Shown here: positions 56,359-64,000 of the stretch, piece by piece
How the letters are laid out: each line of letters starts with the position of its first letter
How positions within the stretch are numbered: the stretch's first letter is position 1
From: Dyadobacter arcticus
Lineage (GTDB): Bacteria; Bacteroidota; Bacteroidia; Cytophagales; Spirosomataceae
Assembly: GCF_011762185.1 (NCBI RefSeq)
Contig: NZ_JAASQJ010000003.1
Location: forward strand, 372,001 to 436,000
Direction of reading: 5' to 3'
Length of the DNA stretch: 64,000 nucleotides
Notes under the pieces: model-generated
What the model was told of the DNA's origin: nothing
Databases searched by the model: none
The model's input: the letters and a program-made list of their open reading frames with translations, nothing else
Made by a program: the position numbers and the translations under genes

Positions 56359-57246
56359 CTAAACATCCCGATCTGAAAACCGGGAAAATACGCCCAAGGG
56401 AAGCTTTTTGCCAAATGTATCGGCGATAAACAACTCGCCAAATTCATGTTTGATCTCAGTTCCAAAATGGGCCTTGATCAGGTTCTCAACGATTAATGCC
56501 GAGAATCCAAGAGAATATAAGTTAATGATAAAAAAGAAATTTTCCTCTTTCAAAAGCAATGCGCAAAGTCGCAGGATTTCATTGAGGCTTTCTTCCAGCA
56601 GCCATTTTTCCCCATCGGGGCCGCGGCCATAAGCTGGGGGATCGAGAATGATGCCATTGTACTTATTGCCCCGACGCACCTCCCGCTGTACAAATTTCAT
56701 GGCGTCCTCCACAACCCATCGGATGTTATCGAGACCGCTCATCTGCATATTCTCCCTCGACCAGCTGATCACCTGTTTGATTGAATCCACATGGGTAACA
56801 TCGGCACCCGCAACTTTGGCAGCCAACGAAGCAATACCGGTGTAAGCGAAAAGGTTGAGGACCGTTGGTTTTTCTTCCGGAATCTGCCTTAATGTTTTGG
56901 AAATATAATCCCAGTTGGTGGCTTGCTCTGGAAACACACCTACATGCTTAAATGAAGACAAAATCAGTTTTGCACGAAGATGCATATCCTTATTACGATA
57001 CTGAAAAACCCATTTGTCAGGCATATTAGGCTTCGAAACCCATTGTCCTTTTTCCTGGGAATTTTTGTCTTTCTTAAAAACAGCATTTGCCCGTTCTTCC
57101 CATTCCTGTTCTGAAAGAGACTTATCCCAGATCGCCTGCGGCTCGGGACGTGACAGCACATACTGCCCGAATCGTTCCAGTTTTTCATAACCGCCTGTAT
57201 CAATGAGTTGGTAATCAGAATGGGTTTCTGGGGTGAGAAGAAGCAT
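56359..57246 (-). CDS. Class I SAM-dependent rRNA methyltransferase, RlmI/RlmK-like
   Basis: A 295-residue methyltransferase. It resembles the C-terminal catalytic half of RlmI (23S rRNA m5C): SAM motif I VLNLFAYTGIASLAAKVAGADVTHVDSIKQVISWSRENMQMSG, motif IV IILDPPAYGRGPDGEKWLLEESLNEIL. The N-terminal PUA domain of full-length RlmI is absent; instead residues 1-110 form a short beta-rich domain (LIDTGGYEKLERFGQYVLSRPEPQAIW). This short form is common in Bacteroidota. It is on the minus strand upstream of the TPR lipoprotein, 31 bases away. Confidence 0.85.
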   Translation of the reverse strand: MLLLTPETHSDYQLIDTGGYEKLERFGQYVLSRPEPQAIWDKSLSEQEWEERANAVFKKDKNSQEKGQWVSKPNMPDKWVFQYRNKDMHLRAKLILSSFKHVGVFPEQATNWDYISKTLRQIPEEKPTVLNLFAYTGIASLAAKVAGADVTHVDSIKQVISWSRENMQMSGLDNIRWVVEDAMKFVQREVRRGNKYNGIILDPPAYGRGPDGEKWLLEESLNEILRLCALLLKEENFFFIINLYSLGFSALIVENLIKAHFGTEIKHEFGELFIADTFGKKLPLGVFSRFSDRDV

Positions 57247-57254
57247 GGTTTTTT

Positions 57255-57403
57255 TGAGCTATTAGCTATTAGCTGTTAGCGTTTAGCTATTGGCTTTTTT
57301 GATAGTTGATGCAGTCATTCTGCACTTCTGGTAAACTTAATTTCGGCAAAGGTTCTTGAAAAGCTAAAAGCTAAAAGCTAAAAGCTAAAAGCTAAAAAGC
57401 TTT
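57255..57403. repeat. Inverted pair of degenerate heptad arrays
   Basis: The left block (57256-57297) is TAGCTAT-type heptads (AGCTATT, AGCTATT, AGCTGTT, AGCGTTT, AGCTATT, GGCTTTT). The right block (57361-57401) is AAGCTAA-type heptads, five almost perfect copies ending in AAGCTTTTC. The two are inverted relative to each other, about 60 bases apart. The right block begins at the stop of the minus-strand gene 57404-58981, so a very long, slippery hairpin could form in its transcript. It is not a CRISPR (no spacers). Confidence 0.65.
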
Positions 57404-58981
57404 TCAATACCCAATCTTGTTCAAATAAAACACATTCCTTCTGCCCCTCGTCTGCGGGTCGCCGGCGGCGTTGCTGATGCGTTGGTCGCCCCAGGCGAGG
57501 TAGAAGTTTCCGTACCAGTAATCGATGTCATCGGTACTGGTTTTTCGTACTTTATCACCTTCCACATTGGTTTCGTTAGGTATGACACGATCGCTGTCGA
57601 TCACCTGGTTGCCTTTGATGATCTTGCTTCTGATGGCGCCGTTGTGGCTGTAAACCAGTCTGGAATTACCATTGGAGAATGTTTGCACCTTTATTTTTTC
57701 CCGTAGTTCCATACTTTTTACATTGTCGAAACTGAGGCTGTTGTCCCAAAGCAATTTTCCGTTCTGATCCACGTCAGCGACAATGGCATGAGTGTAGGTG
57801 AACCCGTCAAAAACCTGTTGATTGTAACCGCGGCCGCCATACATTGGATTCCACAAATAAGGGTTATAAAGCCCCATTCCAAAAGGATAACCGAGGATTC
57901 CTCCATAACCCAGGCCGCCCATCATACTTTGGTTCTGATAGCGATATTCAGGATAAAACACCTCGGCGACCAACAGGAAATTATTGCTTTTTGGAACAAT
58001 ATCATGAACCAGCAAACGATAGTTGAGTTTCAGATCATCGCCACTTTCTTTCTTCTTCCGAATCTTCTTTTCTATTTTTTCCTGCTGGCGCTCATTCAAG
58101 AAATTGAAGAAATTCTTGAAATCTGTAAAGCTGTGGTATCGCGTAAATGCGGGCTCGTCACCCACTATTTTACTGATATAAAGTCCCTGGGAAGCCGCAT
58201 TGTTGCTGCTTTGCATATTCCGGTATCCATATGTTCCAATTACAATGCGTACCGAATCGTTTAATACCTGCAACCGACCGCTCAGAAGTGAATAATCATC
58301 TTCCGGGTCTACTGAAACCTGCGTGTAAAGCTCACCCGTTTCTTCGTACGATCTGGCCACAATCTTGGTTTGCCGGCCTTTTTTTACCGCAAAACTTACA
58401 TTGACTAAATGATGCGCCGTATCGACTTCAACTGTCTGAATCGCATTGGAGCCTTTGATCGCCGAGGGTAATATTTTGGTTTGAGAAGTAGTAAGTTGGG
58501 TATATATTAGAACCGGCTCATTGCGGACCATTCCCGCCATAAAAACGGCATAACCCAATGTTTTAAAGTCCGTAATTTCAAAACGGTCCAATGTATTGAT
58601 GGTAAAAGTCTCTACAAATCCAGGGCCTACATTTACCTTGACAATTTGATATAACGAACTTCGGTATTTGCTAAAAAGAAGGAAAACAGCCTGCCCATCG
58701 TAAGAAGAGGCAATGTAGTCCAGGTTTGATTCTATCGGCCCGTCAATCGTCCAGACCCTGTCGAGATTTGTATCAAATTTTTGAACATTAAAAGTCCCTC
58801 TGTCCGGCTTGGATATTAATAAAACACCCTGTTCTCCAAGTGGTACCGTCTGGTAAGCCATGTTCCCGGATAAAGGCAGTTCGATCCGTTTTACACCCTG
58901 GCCTGTCACTTCTAATGTCAACAGAATAAGTGCTAACAGCAGAAATTTCGCTTGCAAACCGGGACAATTATTCGGAATCAT
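57404..58981 (-). CDS. Exported hypothetical protein, propeller-like
   Basis: 525 residues. An N-terminal signal sequence (LLLALILLTLEVTGQ after about 12 residues) directs export. The rest is beta-rich with repeats of about 40-45 residues (TNLDRVWTIDGPIESNLDYIASSYDGQAVFLLFSK, NTLDRFEITDFKTLGYAVFMAGMV) suggesting a beta-propeller, and an insert of Gly/Tyr/Pro-rich loops at about 350-385 (MMGGLGYGGILGYPFGMGLYNPYLWNPMYGGRGY). The start codon overlaps the EVE gene by 14 bases, so the start could be slightly later. Function unknown. Confidence 0.75.
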   Translation of the reverse strand: MIPNNCPGLQAKFLLLALILLTLEVTGQGVKRIELPLSGNMAYQTVPLGEQGVLLISKPDRGTFNVQKFDTNLDRVWTIDGPIESNLDYIASSYDGQAVFLLFSKYRSSLYQIVKVNVGPGFVETFTINTLDRFEITDFKTLGYAVFMAGMVRNEPVLIYTQLTTSQTKILPSAIKGSNAIQTVEVDTAHHLVNVSFAVKKGRQTKIVARSYEETGELYTQVSVDPEDDYSLLSGRLQVLNDSVRIVIGTYGYRNMQSSNNAASQGLYISKIVGDEPAFTRYHSFTDFKNFFNFLNERQQEKIEKKIRKKKESGDDLKLNYRLLVHDIVPKSNNFLLVAEVFYPEYRYQNQSMMGGLGYGGILGYPFGMGLYNPYLWNPMYGGRGYNQQVFDGFTYTHAIVADVDQNGKLLWDNSLSFDNVKSMELREKIKVQTFSNGNSRLVYSHNGAIRSKIIKGNQVIDSDRVIPNETNVEGDKVRKTSTDDIDYWYGNFYLAWGDQRISNAAGDPQTRGRRNVFYLNKIGY

Positions 58982-59381
58982 GGGCTAATGCAACAATGAT
59001 GTCAAATTCTTCTGGTTTTACCGGGACAACTGATAATCTTGACAGTTTAACAAGGGCCATATCAGATAACCGCTTATCGGCTTTGATCTGCGCTAATGTC
59101 ACGGTTTTCGGGAAAAGCTCGACGGGCACGACATTGACAACGACCCAATCGCCGTCTTTTGCAGTGGGATCAGGGTAATGTTCTTTTGCTACTTTCGCCA
59201 GGCCAACCACTTCTTTTCCTTCGTTACTATGATAAAACAGGACAGGATCGCCCACTTTCATGGCCATCAGATTATTTCGGGCTGCGTAACTGCGTACGCC
59301 ATCCCACATGCCTTCTTTTTCTTTTACAAGGCTATCCCAGGAGTAAGAGCTAGGTTCTGTTTTTAAAAGCCAATGGTTCAT
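58968..59381 (-). CDS. EVE-domain protein
   Basis: 137 residues. Standard EVE/PUA-like fold: MNHWLLKTEPSSYSWDSLVKEKEGMWDGVRSYAARNNLMAMKVGDPVLFYHS, with the conserved K-x-E-P-x-x-x-S and W-D-G-V-R motifs, and KTVTLAQIKADKRLSDMALVKLSRLSVVPV. EVE domains bind modified bases in DNA or RNA and are often stand-alone housekeeping or restriction-linked proteins. The downstream gene overlaps its 3' end by 14 bases. No other restriction gene is nearby, so a stand-alone role is likely. Confidence 0.92.
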   Translation of the reverse strand: MNHWLLKTEPSSYSWDSLVKEKEGMWDGVRSYAARNNLMAMKVGDPVLFYHSNEGKEVVGLAKVAKEHYPDPTAKDGDWVVVNVVPVELFPKTVTLAQIKADKRLSDMALVKLSRLSVVPVKPEEFDIIVALAHDSE

Positions 59382-59432
59382 GGATTTATTGGTTAAATAA
59401 GTTTGGGTTATTGGAAAACAAGAAAGGAATGC

Positions 59433-60257
59433 TCAGGGAAATTTAGGGAATTTACTAAAATCAGGTTTTCTTTTTTCAAGAAACGAATTCTGCCCTTCTT
59501 TCGCTTCCTCACTCAGATAATAGAGCAGGGTAGCATTTCCGGCCAATTCCTGAATTCCGGCTTGCCCATCCAATTCAGCATTGAAAGAGCTTTTCAGCAT
59601 CCGGATTGACAAAGGACTTTTTTCCTGTATTTTTTTGCACCACTCGACAGTGGTTTTTTCAAGATCTTCAAGCGGAACAACTTTATTGACCAAACCCATT
59701 TGCAATGCTTCCTGGGCGTCATATTGATCACAGAGGAACCATATCTCCCGGGCTTTTTTCTGACCCACAACTCTTGCCAGATAAGATGCGCCAAAACCGC
59801 CGTCAAAACTGCCGACTTTCGGGCCAGTTTGTCCGAACCGCGCATTTTCGGCCGCAATCGACAAATCACATATCACGTGCAGCACATGACCACCGCCAAT
59901 AGCCCAGCCCGCTACCATCGCAATAACAGCTTTTGGAATAGACCGGATCATTCTCTGAAGATCAAGCACATTCAAACGCGGGACATGATCTTGTCCAATA
60001 TAACCGCCATGGCCCCGTACCGACTGATCGCCGCCGGAACAGAAGGCTTTTCCCCCTTCGCCAGTCAAAATGATCACATCAATCCTGACGTCTTCGCGAC
60101 ATATTTGCATCGCGTCGATCATTTCAGTCACGGTTTGGGGCGTAAATGCATTGTGCTTATGGGGACGGTTGATGCTTATTTTGGCAATTCCTTCATGAAG
60201 TGTAAAGAGAATTTCTTCGTATTCCTTAATGGTTTCCCATTGGATTAAACTGGACAT
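59433..60257 (-). CDS. menB: 1,4-Dihydroxy-2-naphthoyl-CoA synthase
   Basis: 274 residues of the crotonase fold. Menaquinone enzyme that cyclises o-succinylbenzoyl-CoA. Hallmarks: [20 protein letters not shown] (oxyanion loop, with the extended GGDQ typical of MenB), [53 protein letters not shown], the last including the catalytic-Asp region. It is divergent from menE, which makes its substrate. No other men gene is in the window. Confidence 0.96.
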   Translation of the reverse strand: MSSLIQWETIKEYEEILFTLHEGIAKISINRPHKHNAFTPQTVTEMIDAMQICREDVRIDVIILTGEGGKAFCSGGDQSVRGHGGYIGQDHVPRLNVLDLQRMIRSIPKAVIAMVAGWAIGGGHVLHVICDLSIAAENARFGQTGPKVGSFDGGFGASYLARVVGQKKAREIWFLCDQYDAQEALQMGLVNKVVPLEDLEKTTVEWCKKIQEKSPLSIRMLKSSFNAELDGQAGIQELAGNATLLYYLSEEAKEGQNSFLEKRKPDFSKFPKFP

Positions 60258-60294
60258 AATTCAGAGAAAAGTAAAATTCAAAAGCTTGAATCCA

Positions 60295-60326
60295 CGAAAT
60301 TACTCATTGTTTGGGTTTCCTTCAAA
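60295..60326 (-). promoter_or_regulatory. Candidate promoter of menB
   Basis: On the minus strand TTTG (60326-60323), a 20-base spacer, then TAATTTCG (60302-60295), close to the Bacteroidota consensus TTTG-N19-21-TANNTTTG with one mismatch. The menB ATG is 37 bases after it. Confidence 0.55.
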
Positions 60327-60402
60327 AACAAATGAATAACTTTCCGTACTGTCGGCGTGGGCTGACACGGCCTCAAATCCCGCGTTATCGTAGCAAATTG
60401 AA

Positions 60403-61464
60403 ATGAATTGGATTACGAGCATTACCCTGATCAAAACGCAGAAGAGGCCGGATCATCCTTATTTTGCCCAGGCCTACGATTTCATGTTGGCTTGGATAAA
60501 TGGGCAGGGTGAATTTCTGTTGAAGACCTCCGGCTCTACCGGGCCGCCGAAACCTATTCTTATTTCCCGAAAACAATTATCGGCAAGCGCCAGAATGACT
60601 GGTAAGGCATTGCATTTGGAAAAAGGTACCCGGGCATTGGTTTGCCTGAATGTTGGTTACATTGCCGGACTGATGATGTTAGTAAGAGGATTGGAGCTGG
60701 ATTGGCAATTAACCATCATTGAACCTGTTGCTAACCCGCTCCTGGGTCCCGAAAATGTTCCTGAATTCGATTTTGTCGCGATGGTCCCGCTGCAAATGAT
60801 CCACATTCTTGAAAATCCTGTTACAAAAGCACAAGTTAATGGTTTGGGTAAAATTCTGCTAGGTGGAGCTCCGGTAAGCGTTTCCTTGAAGCGAAGTCTA
60901 ATGGATTTGCAAATTCCGGTTTTTCAGAGTTATGGGATGACCGAAACAGTTTCTCATGTTGCATTGCGCCGACTTAATGGACCCGTTTCAGAAGAAAACT
61001 ATACTTTTCTCCCTGACATTGCTTTTGGTACTGACAGCCGCGGCTGCTTGTTCGTATCGGGGCAGGTTACGGATCATCAGATTGTTCAGACCAACGATCT
61101 GGTTGAAATTTCAGGAAATTCTTTCAAGTGGATTGGGCGGGCGGATAACGTGATCAATTCCGGGGGAGTGAAAATAGTACTGGATAATCTGGATACCATT
61201 GTTGAAGAGGTATTTTATGATCTTAAATTGTCAAATCCCTTCTTTACTTGGTTTGAAACTGACGAAAAACTTGGTCAGCGTTTGATCCTGATCATCCAGG
61301 GTAGCATTGCGAATATATCACAAAAAGACATTTTGGAGGAAATAAGAAGGCGGGCTTCAGCCTATGAAACGCCGAAACATATTTACTTTGTAAGCCAGTT
61401 TCTCAAAACACCGACGGACAAGTTGGACAAACGCGGCACAATTCAACAGTTGCTAAAATCATAA
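60403..61464 (+). CDS. menE: o-Succinylbenzoate-CoA ligase (AMP-binding)
   Basis: 353 residues, shorter than usual for acyl-CoA ligases because the N-terminal part is reduced, as common in Bacteroidota MenE. The AMP-binding P-loop KTSGSTGPPKPILIS is at about 41-55; other motifs are QSYGMTETVSHVALR, GRADNVINSGGVKI and the C-terminal catalytic-Lys region PTDKLDKRG. It activates o-succinylbenzoate for MenB, whose gene is divergent. It is followed immediately (0 bases) by a hypothetical gene. Confidence 0.93.
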   Translation: MNWITSITLIKTQKRPDHPYFAQAYDFMLAWINGQGEFLLKTSGSTGPPKPILISRKQLSASARMTGKALHLEKGTRALVCLNVGYIAGLMMLVRGLELDWQLTIIEPVANPLLGPENVPEFDFVAMVPLQMIHILENPVTKAQVNGLGKILLGGAPVSVSLKRSLMDLQIPVFQSYGMTETVSHVALRRLNGPVSEENYTFLPDIAFGTDSRGCLFVSGQVTDHQIVQTNDLVEISGNSFKWIGRADNVINSGGVKIVLDNLDTIVEEVFYDLKLSNPFFTWFETDEKLGQRLILIIQGSIANISQKDILEEIRRRASAYETPKHIYFVSQFLKTPTDKLDKRGTIQQLLKS

Positions 61465-62244
61465 ATGGACAAAAATCTTCAAATCCCAGGCCAGTATACC
61501 ATTCTTTTTCAAACCGCTTCGGTAGTACCTGCGCCCTATGCTCATTTTTACACATTAAAAATGGATATTGAATCTGAGCAGCAGATGAATGTTGACTTTG
61601 GGATTACCTACTTGGATCGTGAGGACCTCTCGGAAGACGATTTGATGGATGAGGGTTTTTCGGTTGATGACGATTATAAATGGAATGGCCAGGTGCCGGC
61701 AATCTGGATTGGAGAGTTTCGTGCAATTCTTAATTCTTCCAAATTGGTCCGAAAAAGGGAAGAAAGTGAGTTTGAGGATTTTATTGAAATAGAACTGGAA
61801 GAAAATGGTCAGCGGGTCAACATTTACCCGGTTGATAAAGAAAGATGGTCTTACGTTTTGCAAGAATTTATGCAGGCCATTTTCGAAACAGGCGGAAGGG
61901 AAAAACCTTTTGAACTGACTTTCTTAGACATTGGTGCGGATAAACAAACAATTCTGGACCTGAAAGCATCTTTTGCCTTAAAATCATTTACCATCAGTAA
62001 AAACAAAGGAGTAGCGCGGAGATTGGAATGGTCACAATTGCAAAAAATCATGGACACGGTTTACAAGGCAGAATTTGTTACAGATAACGCTTTTGAGGCA
62101 AAACCATCCAAAAAAGGAAAGTACATTACAGCAGGGGATGGACTCTGGTATCAGCTGGGAGTTGCCGTGCTTGAAACAACCTCTAAGAGCAAAGACATTG
62201 CTAAAATTGAGGCATTATTCAGTACGCTTGACGGTAAAATTTAG
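61465..62244 (+). CDS. Hypothetical protein in an operon with menE
   Basis: 259 residues, soluble, slightly acidic. Start ATG directly follows the menE stop (TAAATG), so co-translation is nearly certain. Residues 1-130 are beta-rich with an acidic stretch (EDLSEDDLMDEGFSVDDDYKW); residues 130-200 are mixed (ELTFLDIGADKQTILDLKASFALKSFTISKNKG); the C-terminus is helical. I recognise no family. A role near menaquinone synthesis is inferred only from position. Confidence 0.75.
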   Translation: MDKNLQIPGQYTILFQTASVVPAPYAHFYTLKMDIESEQQMNVDFGITYLDREDLSEDDLMDEGFSVDDDYKWNGQVPAIWIGEFRAILNSSKLVRKREESEFEDFIEIELEENGQRVNIYPVDKERWSYVLQEFMQAIFETGGREKPFELTFLDIGADKQTILDLKASFALKSFTISKNKGVARRLEWSQLQKIMDTVYKAEFVTDNAFEAKPSKKGKYITAGDGLWYQLGVAVLETTSKSKDIAKIEALFSTLDGKI

Positions 62245-62251
62245 CGTTTTG

Positions 62252-63307
62252 CTACCGCTGCTTATATTGGCCAAGTTCCATCTGCAATTCATCAATCAAT
62301 TGGGAAACCCGTTCGAGTGACGGCTGCGAAGTGGGCATTTGGGTGCTGATAAATGCCTTCACTTCCCAAACTTCCAGAACCTCCTGCAACGGAACTTCCA
62401 AGGCAGAAACCGAGGGATTATCAGAAGTAAGCAATAGAATTCCAGCCTCTTTTACCTGGTTATATGCTTTCCGACAAACAAATCCCTGGCCGCGCAGCAC
62501 AAATACATATTGCATTCCGTCTTTGATATCGTACCAGTTGCGGATAAAAGTGCCGACCAGCAATGCACCCGGATAAGTAAAATCCTCGCTGCTTTCGAAA
62601 GCCCTGTAATAGCCCGACGGCAAATTAGGCAATTGAAATGAGGGTAAATTGGTCAGGTAAGAAGGATTTTGGAAGTTTGACAAATAATCGAACTGCAGGT
62701 TGTTGGCAACCCATTGGATCGTCGGATAGTTGGTTGACCGTTCCTCGGGCTGATTATTGAATTGATTGGGTTGATATTGATTATTGAAAACCGGGATTTG
62801 TGCCGAAGGCTGGTTCATCGCAGGTTGTGGTAATGGCGAAGGAACATTGGTGACTTGTCTGACGGGTGGTGTCTGCTGCGATTGCAGATCTCCATTGATC
62901 GGTTTAAAATTCACCTGCCGGGAAACCATTCGAATCGCTGGCTCAGGTTGCTGATAGTTTTCAATAATTTTTGATAGAGGCTGAGGTTCGGCAAATGTAG
63001 GGGTGCGGGCAGGAACAGGCGGTGTCAGATTACCGGAATGCGAAACTGTCATCGGCCTGGGAGCCGACAAGGGCAATGACAAATCCGGTGTTTCCCTTAG
63101 TTTTCTGAGATCATTTTTTAGCAAATTATCGACGGTAATCCCGAAGGCGGCCGCCATGTTTTTGAGATTAGTAAGGTTAGGATTGGCCCGGGCTTCCTCA
63201 TAAGCGCCAAGCAGTGAGCGCTTAATGGCAATTTTCCTTGCAAACTGTTCCTGGGTCAGACCGTTAAGCCTTCTCAGGTATTTAATGTTGTTGCTTACAA
63301 TGCTCAT
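62252..63307 (-). CDS. HTH transcriptional regulator with disordered linker and S24-like C-terminus
   Basis: 351 residues. The N-terminal HTH_3/Xre domain (5-65: IKYLRRLNGLTQEQFARKIAIKRSLLGAYEEARANPNLTNLKNMAAAFGITVDNLL) is followed by a long Pro/Gln/Asn-rich stretch (about 75-230) with no predicted fold. The C-terminal part (230-320: AFESSEDFTYPGALLVGTFIRNWYDIKDGMQYVFVLRGQGFVCRKAYNQ) resembles the LexA/S24 peptidase-like domain of phage-type repressors, but the Ser-x-x-Pro nucleophile motif and Lys are not clear. A sensor or dimerisation role is more likely than self-cleavage. Target unknown. Confidence 0.82.
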   Translation of the reverse strand: MSIVSNNIKYLRRLNGLTQEQFARKIAIKRSLLGAYEEARANPNLTNLKNMAAAFGITVDNLLKNDLRKLRETPDLSLPLSAPRPMTVSHSGNLTPPVPARTPTFAEPQPLSKIIENYQQPEPAIRMVSRQVNFKPINGDLQSQQTPPVRQVTNVPSPLPQPAMNQPSAQIPVFNNQYQPNQFNNQPEERSTNYPTIQWVANNLQFDYLSNFQNPSYLTNLPSFQLPNLPSGYYRAFESSEDFTYPGALLVGTFIRNWYDIKDGMQYVFVLRGQGFVCRKAYNQVKEAGILLLTSDNPSVSALEVPLQEVLEVWEVKAFISTQMPTSQPSLERVSQLIDELQMELGQYKQR

Positions 63308-63380
63308 GGTACAGCCGCTTTACAAAAGTTCTTGCTAATTGACAAATCTTTTAGCAAAAAAGCAAAAGCAGGCTATCGTA

Positions 63381-64000
63381 CTATTTATAAATCTCTTTCC
63401 TGGCCGCCTTAAATGTATTGGTAAGCAATCCGCAGATCGTCATCAAACCTACTCCGCCAGGAACGGGGGTGATATAGCTTGTCTTCGGAGCGACGTCATT
63501 GAAGTTAACGTCCCCTCTGATTGAGAATCCGCTTTTCTTTGTATCATCTGCCACCCGGGAAATGCCTACGTCAATCACGACTGCGCCTTCTTTCACATAA
63601 TCAGCTGTTACGAATTCGGGTCTTCCCAATGCGACAATGAGGATGTCGGCGGTTTGACAAATCTCCTTTAAATTTTGGGTTTTACTATGCGTTATCGTAA
63701 CCGTGCAATTGCCTGGATATTCGTTGCGCTGCATCAGAATGCTCATCGGTAAGCCCACGATCTGGCTACGGCCGATGACCACGCAATGCTTTCCATTGGT
63801 CTCAATTTTGGCACGGATTAGCATTTCGAGTATACCGAATGGGGTTGCTGAAATGTAGGAAGGAAGCCCTTTGCACATTTTCCCAACATTAACCGGATGA
63901 AATCCGTCGACATCTTTCGCCGGATCAACGGCTTCCATAACCGTGTTTTCAGTGATATGTTTAGGCAACGGCAGCTGTACAATAAATCCGTCGACATCAG
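63381..64000 (-). CDS. folD: FolD bifunctional methylene-THF dehydrogenase/cyclohydrolase, 5' truncated
   Basis: The minus-strand frame runs off the right edge; about 206 C-terminal residues are visible. The edge region reads [15 protein letters not shown], the conserved FolD P-L-P motif, so the apparent TTG at 63968 is not the start. Further motifs are [32 protein letters not shown] (NADP site) and GDVNF...[20 protein letters not shown]. It interconverts methylene-, methenyl- and formyl-tetrahydrofolate. The missing part is about 90 residues. Confidence 0.97.
   Translation of the reverse strand, partial: DVDGFIVQLPLPKHITENTVMEAVDPAKDVDGFHPVNVGKMCKGLPSYISATPFGILEMLIRAKIETNGKHCVVIGRSQIVGLPMSILMQRNEYPGNCTVTITHSKTQNLKEICQTADILIVALGRPEFVTADYVKEGAVVIDVGISRVADDTKKSGFSIRGDVNFNDVAPKTSYITPVPGGVGLMTICGLLTNTFKAARKEIYK

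Noticed and set aside
57255..57403. CRISPR-like array
   Set aside because: The units are 7 bp, contiguous and without spacers, and no cas gene is in the window.
63381..63968. FolD starting at TTG 63968
   Set aside because: The frame continues to the window edge with conserved FolD sequence ([12 protein letters not shown]), so the start is beyond the window.

Overview
The window reads as chromosomal DNA of a Bacteroidota bacterium of the order Cytophagales, most like Dyadobacter or a close relative. The grounds are the gene content (TonB-dependent receptor, Y_Y_Y-type sensor kinase, LytTR/LytS pairs, eukaryote-type GT3 glycogen synthase, menaquinone genes), promoter-like TTTG / TANNTTTG elements, weak Shine-Dalgarno sequences, and a Bacteroidota-type intergenic repeat (core TGCTGAGCGCAGTCGAAGC). 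This is an inference from gene families and motifs; no 16S gene is present. I found no tRNA, rRNA, CRISPR array, insertion sequence or phage gene.

Layout. 0-1 kb: a gene tail and two small hypothetical genes. 1.3-7.9 kb: secreted carbohydrate enzymes (Gfo/Idh/MocA oxidoreductase, CE7 acetyl esterase, a large glycosidase-like protein) around an RluF-type pseudouridine synthase. 7.9-9.6 kb: a tight two-gene operon of a bestrophin-type anion channel and a protein resembling the LCIB/C beta-carbonic anhydrases of algae, the most striking pair in the window. 9.7-12.5 kb: a LytTR response regulator, a LytS-type kinase and a pseudo-receiver/GAF protein with overlapping ends, divergent from a same-strand metabolic cluster at 12.8-19.8 kb (SnoaL-like folds, two DJ-1/PfpI proteins, a ThDP enzyme, a GMC oxidoreductase, a VOC protein). 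An AGE-like barrel protein follows.

21.8-40.4 kb is a long co-directional region that looks like a partner-switching signalling locus: STAS protein coupled to GlgX, second STAS protein, RsbW-like anti-sigma kinase, nSTAND-WD40 membrane NTPase, TonB-dependent receptor with a TPR-like N-terminus, GNAT acetyltransferase, Npt1/Npt2-type transporter fused to HEAT repeats, a periplasmic-propeller sensor kinase lacking its phospho-histidine, a soluble histidine kinase that has it, and a response regulator with a PP2C/SpoIIE phosphatase. A GT3 glycogen synthase converges on its end, so glycogen-making and glycogen-debranching enzymes bracket the locus. The proposed flow (receptor/propeller to kinase to phosphatase to STAS/RsbW to an unidentified target) is inference.

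42.4-64 kb is mostly housekeeping: DUF5009 membrane acyltransferase, pgi, a VanZ-like protein, an SDR with a small partner, dnaK, a Tat-exported phospholipase C, rplT-rpmI-infC-thrS, a TPR lipoprotein, an RlmI-like methyltransferase, an EVE protein, divergent menB/menE, an HTH regulator and the 3' part of folD. Several intergenic gaps carry degenerate short-period tandem repeats (periods of about 10, 7 and 8 bp), two of them arranged as inverted pairs.
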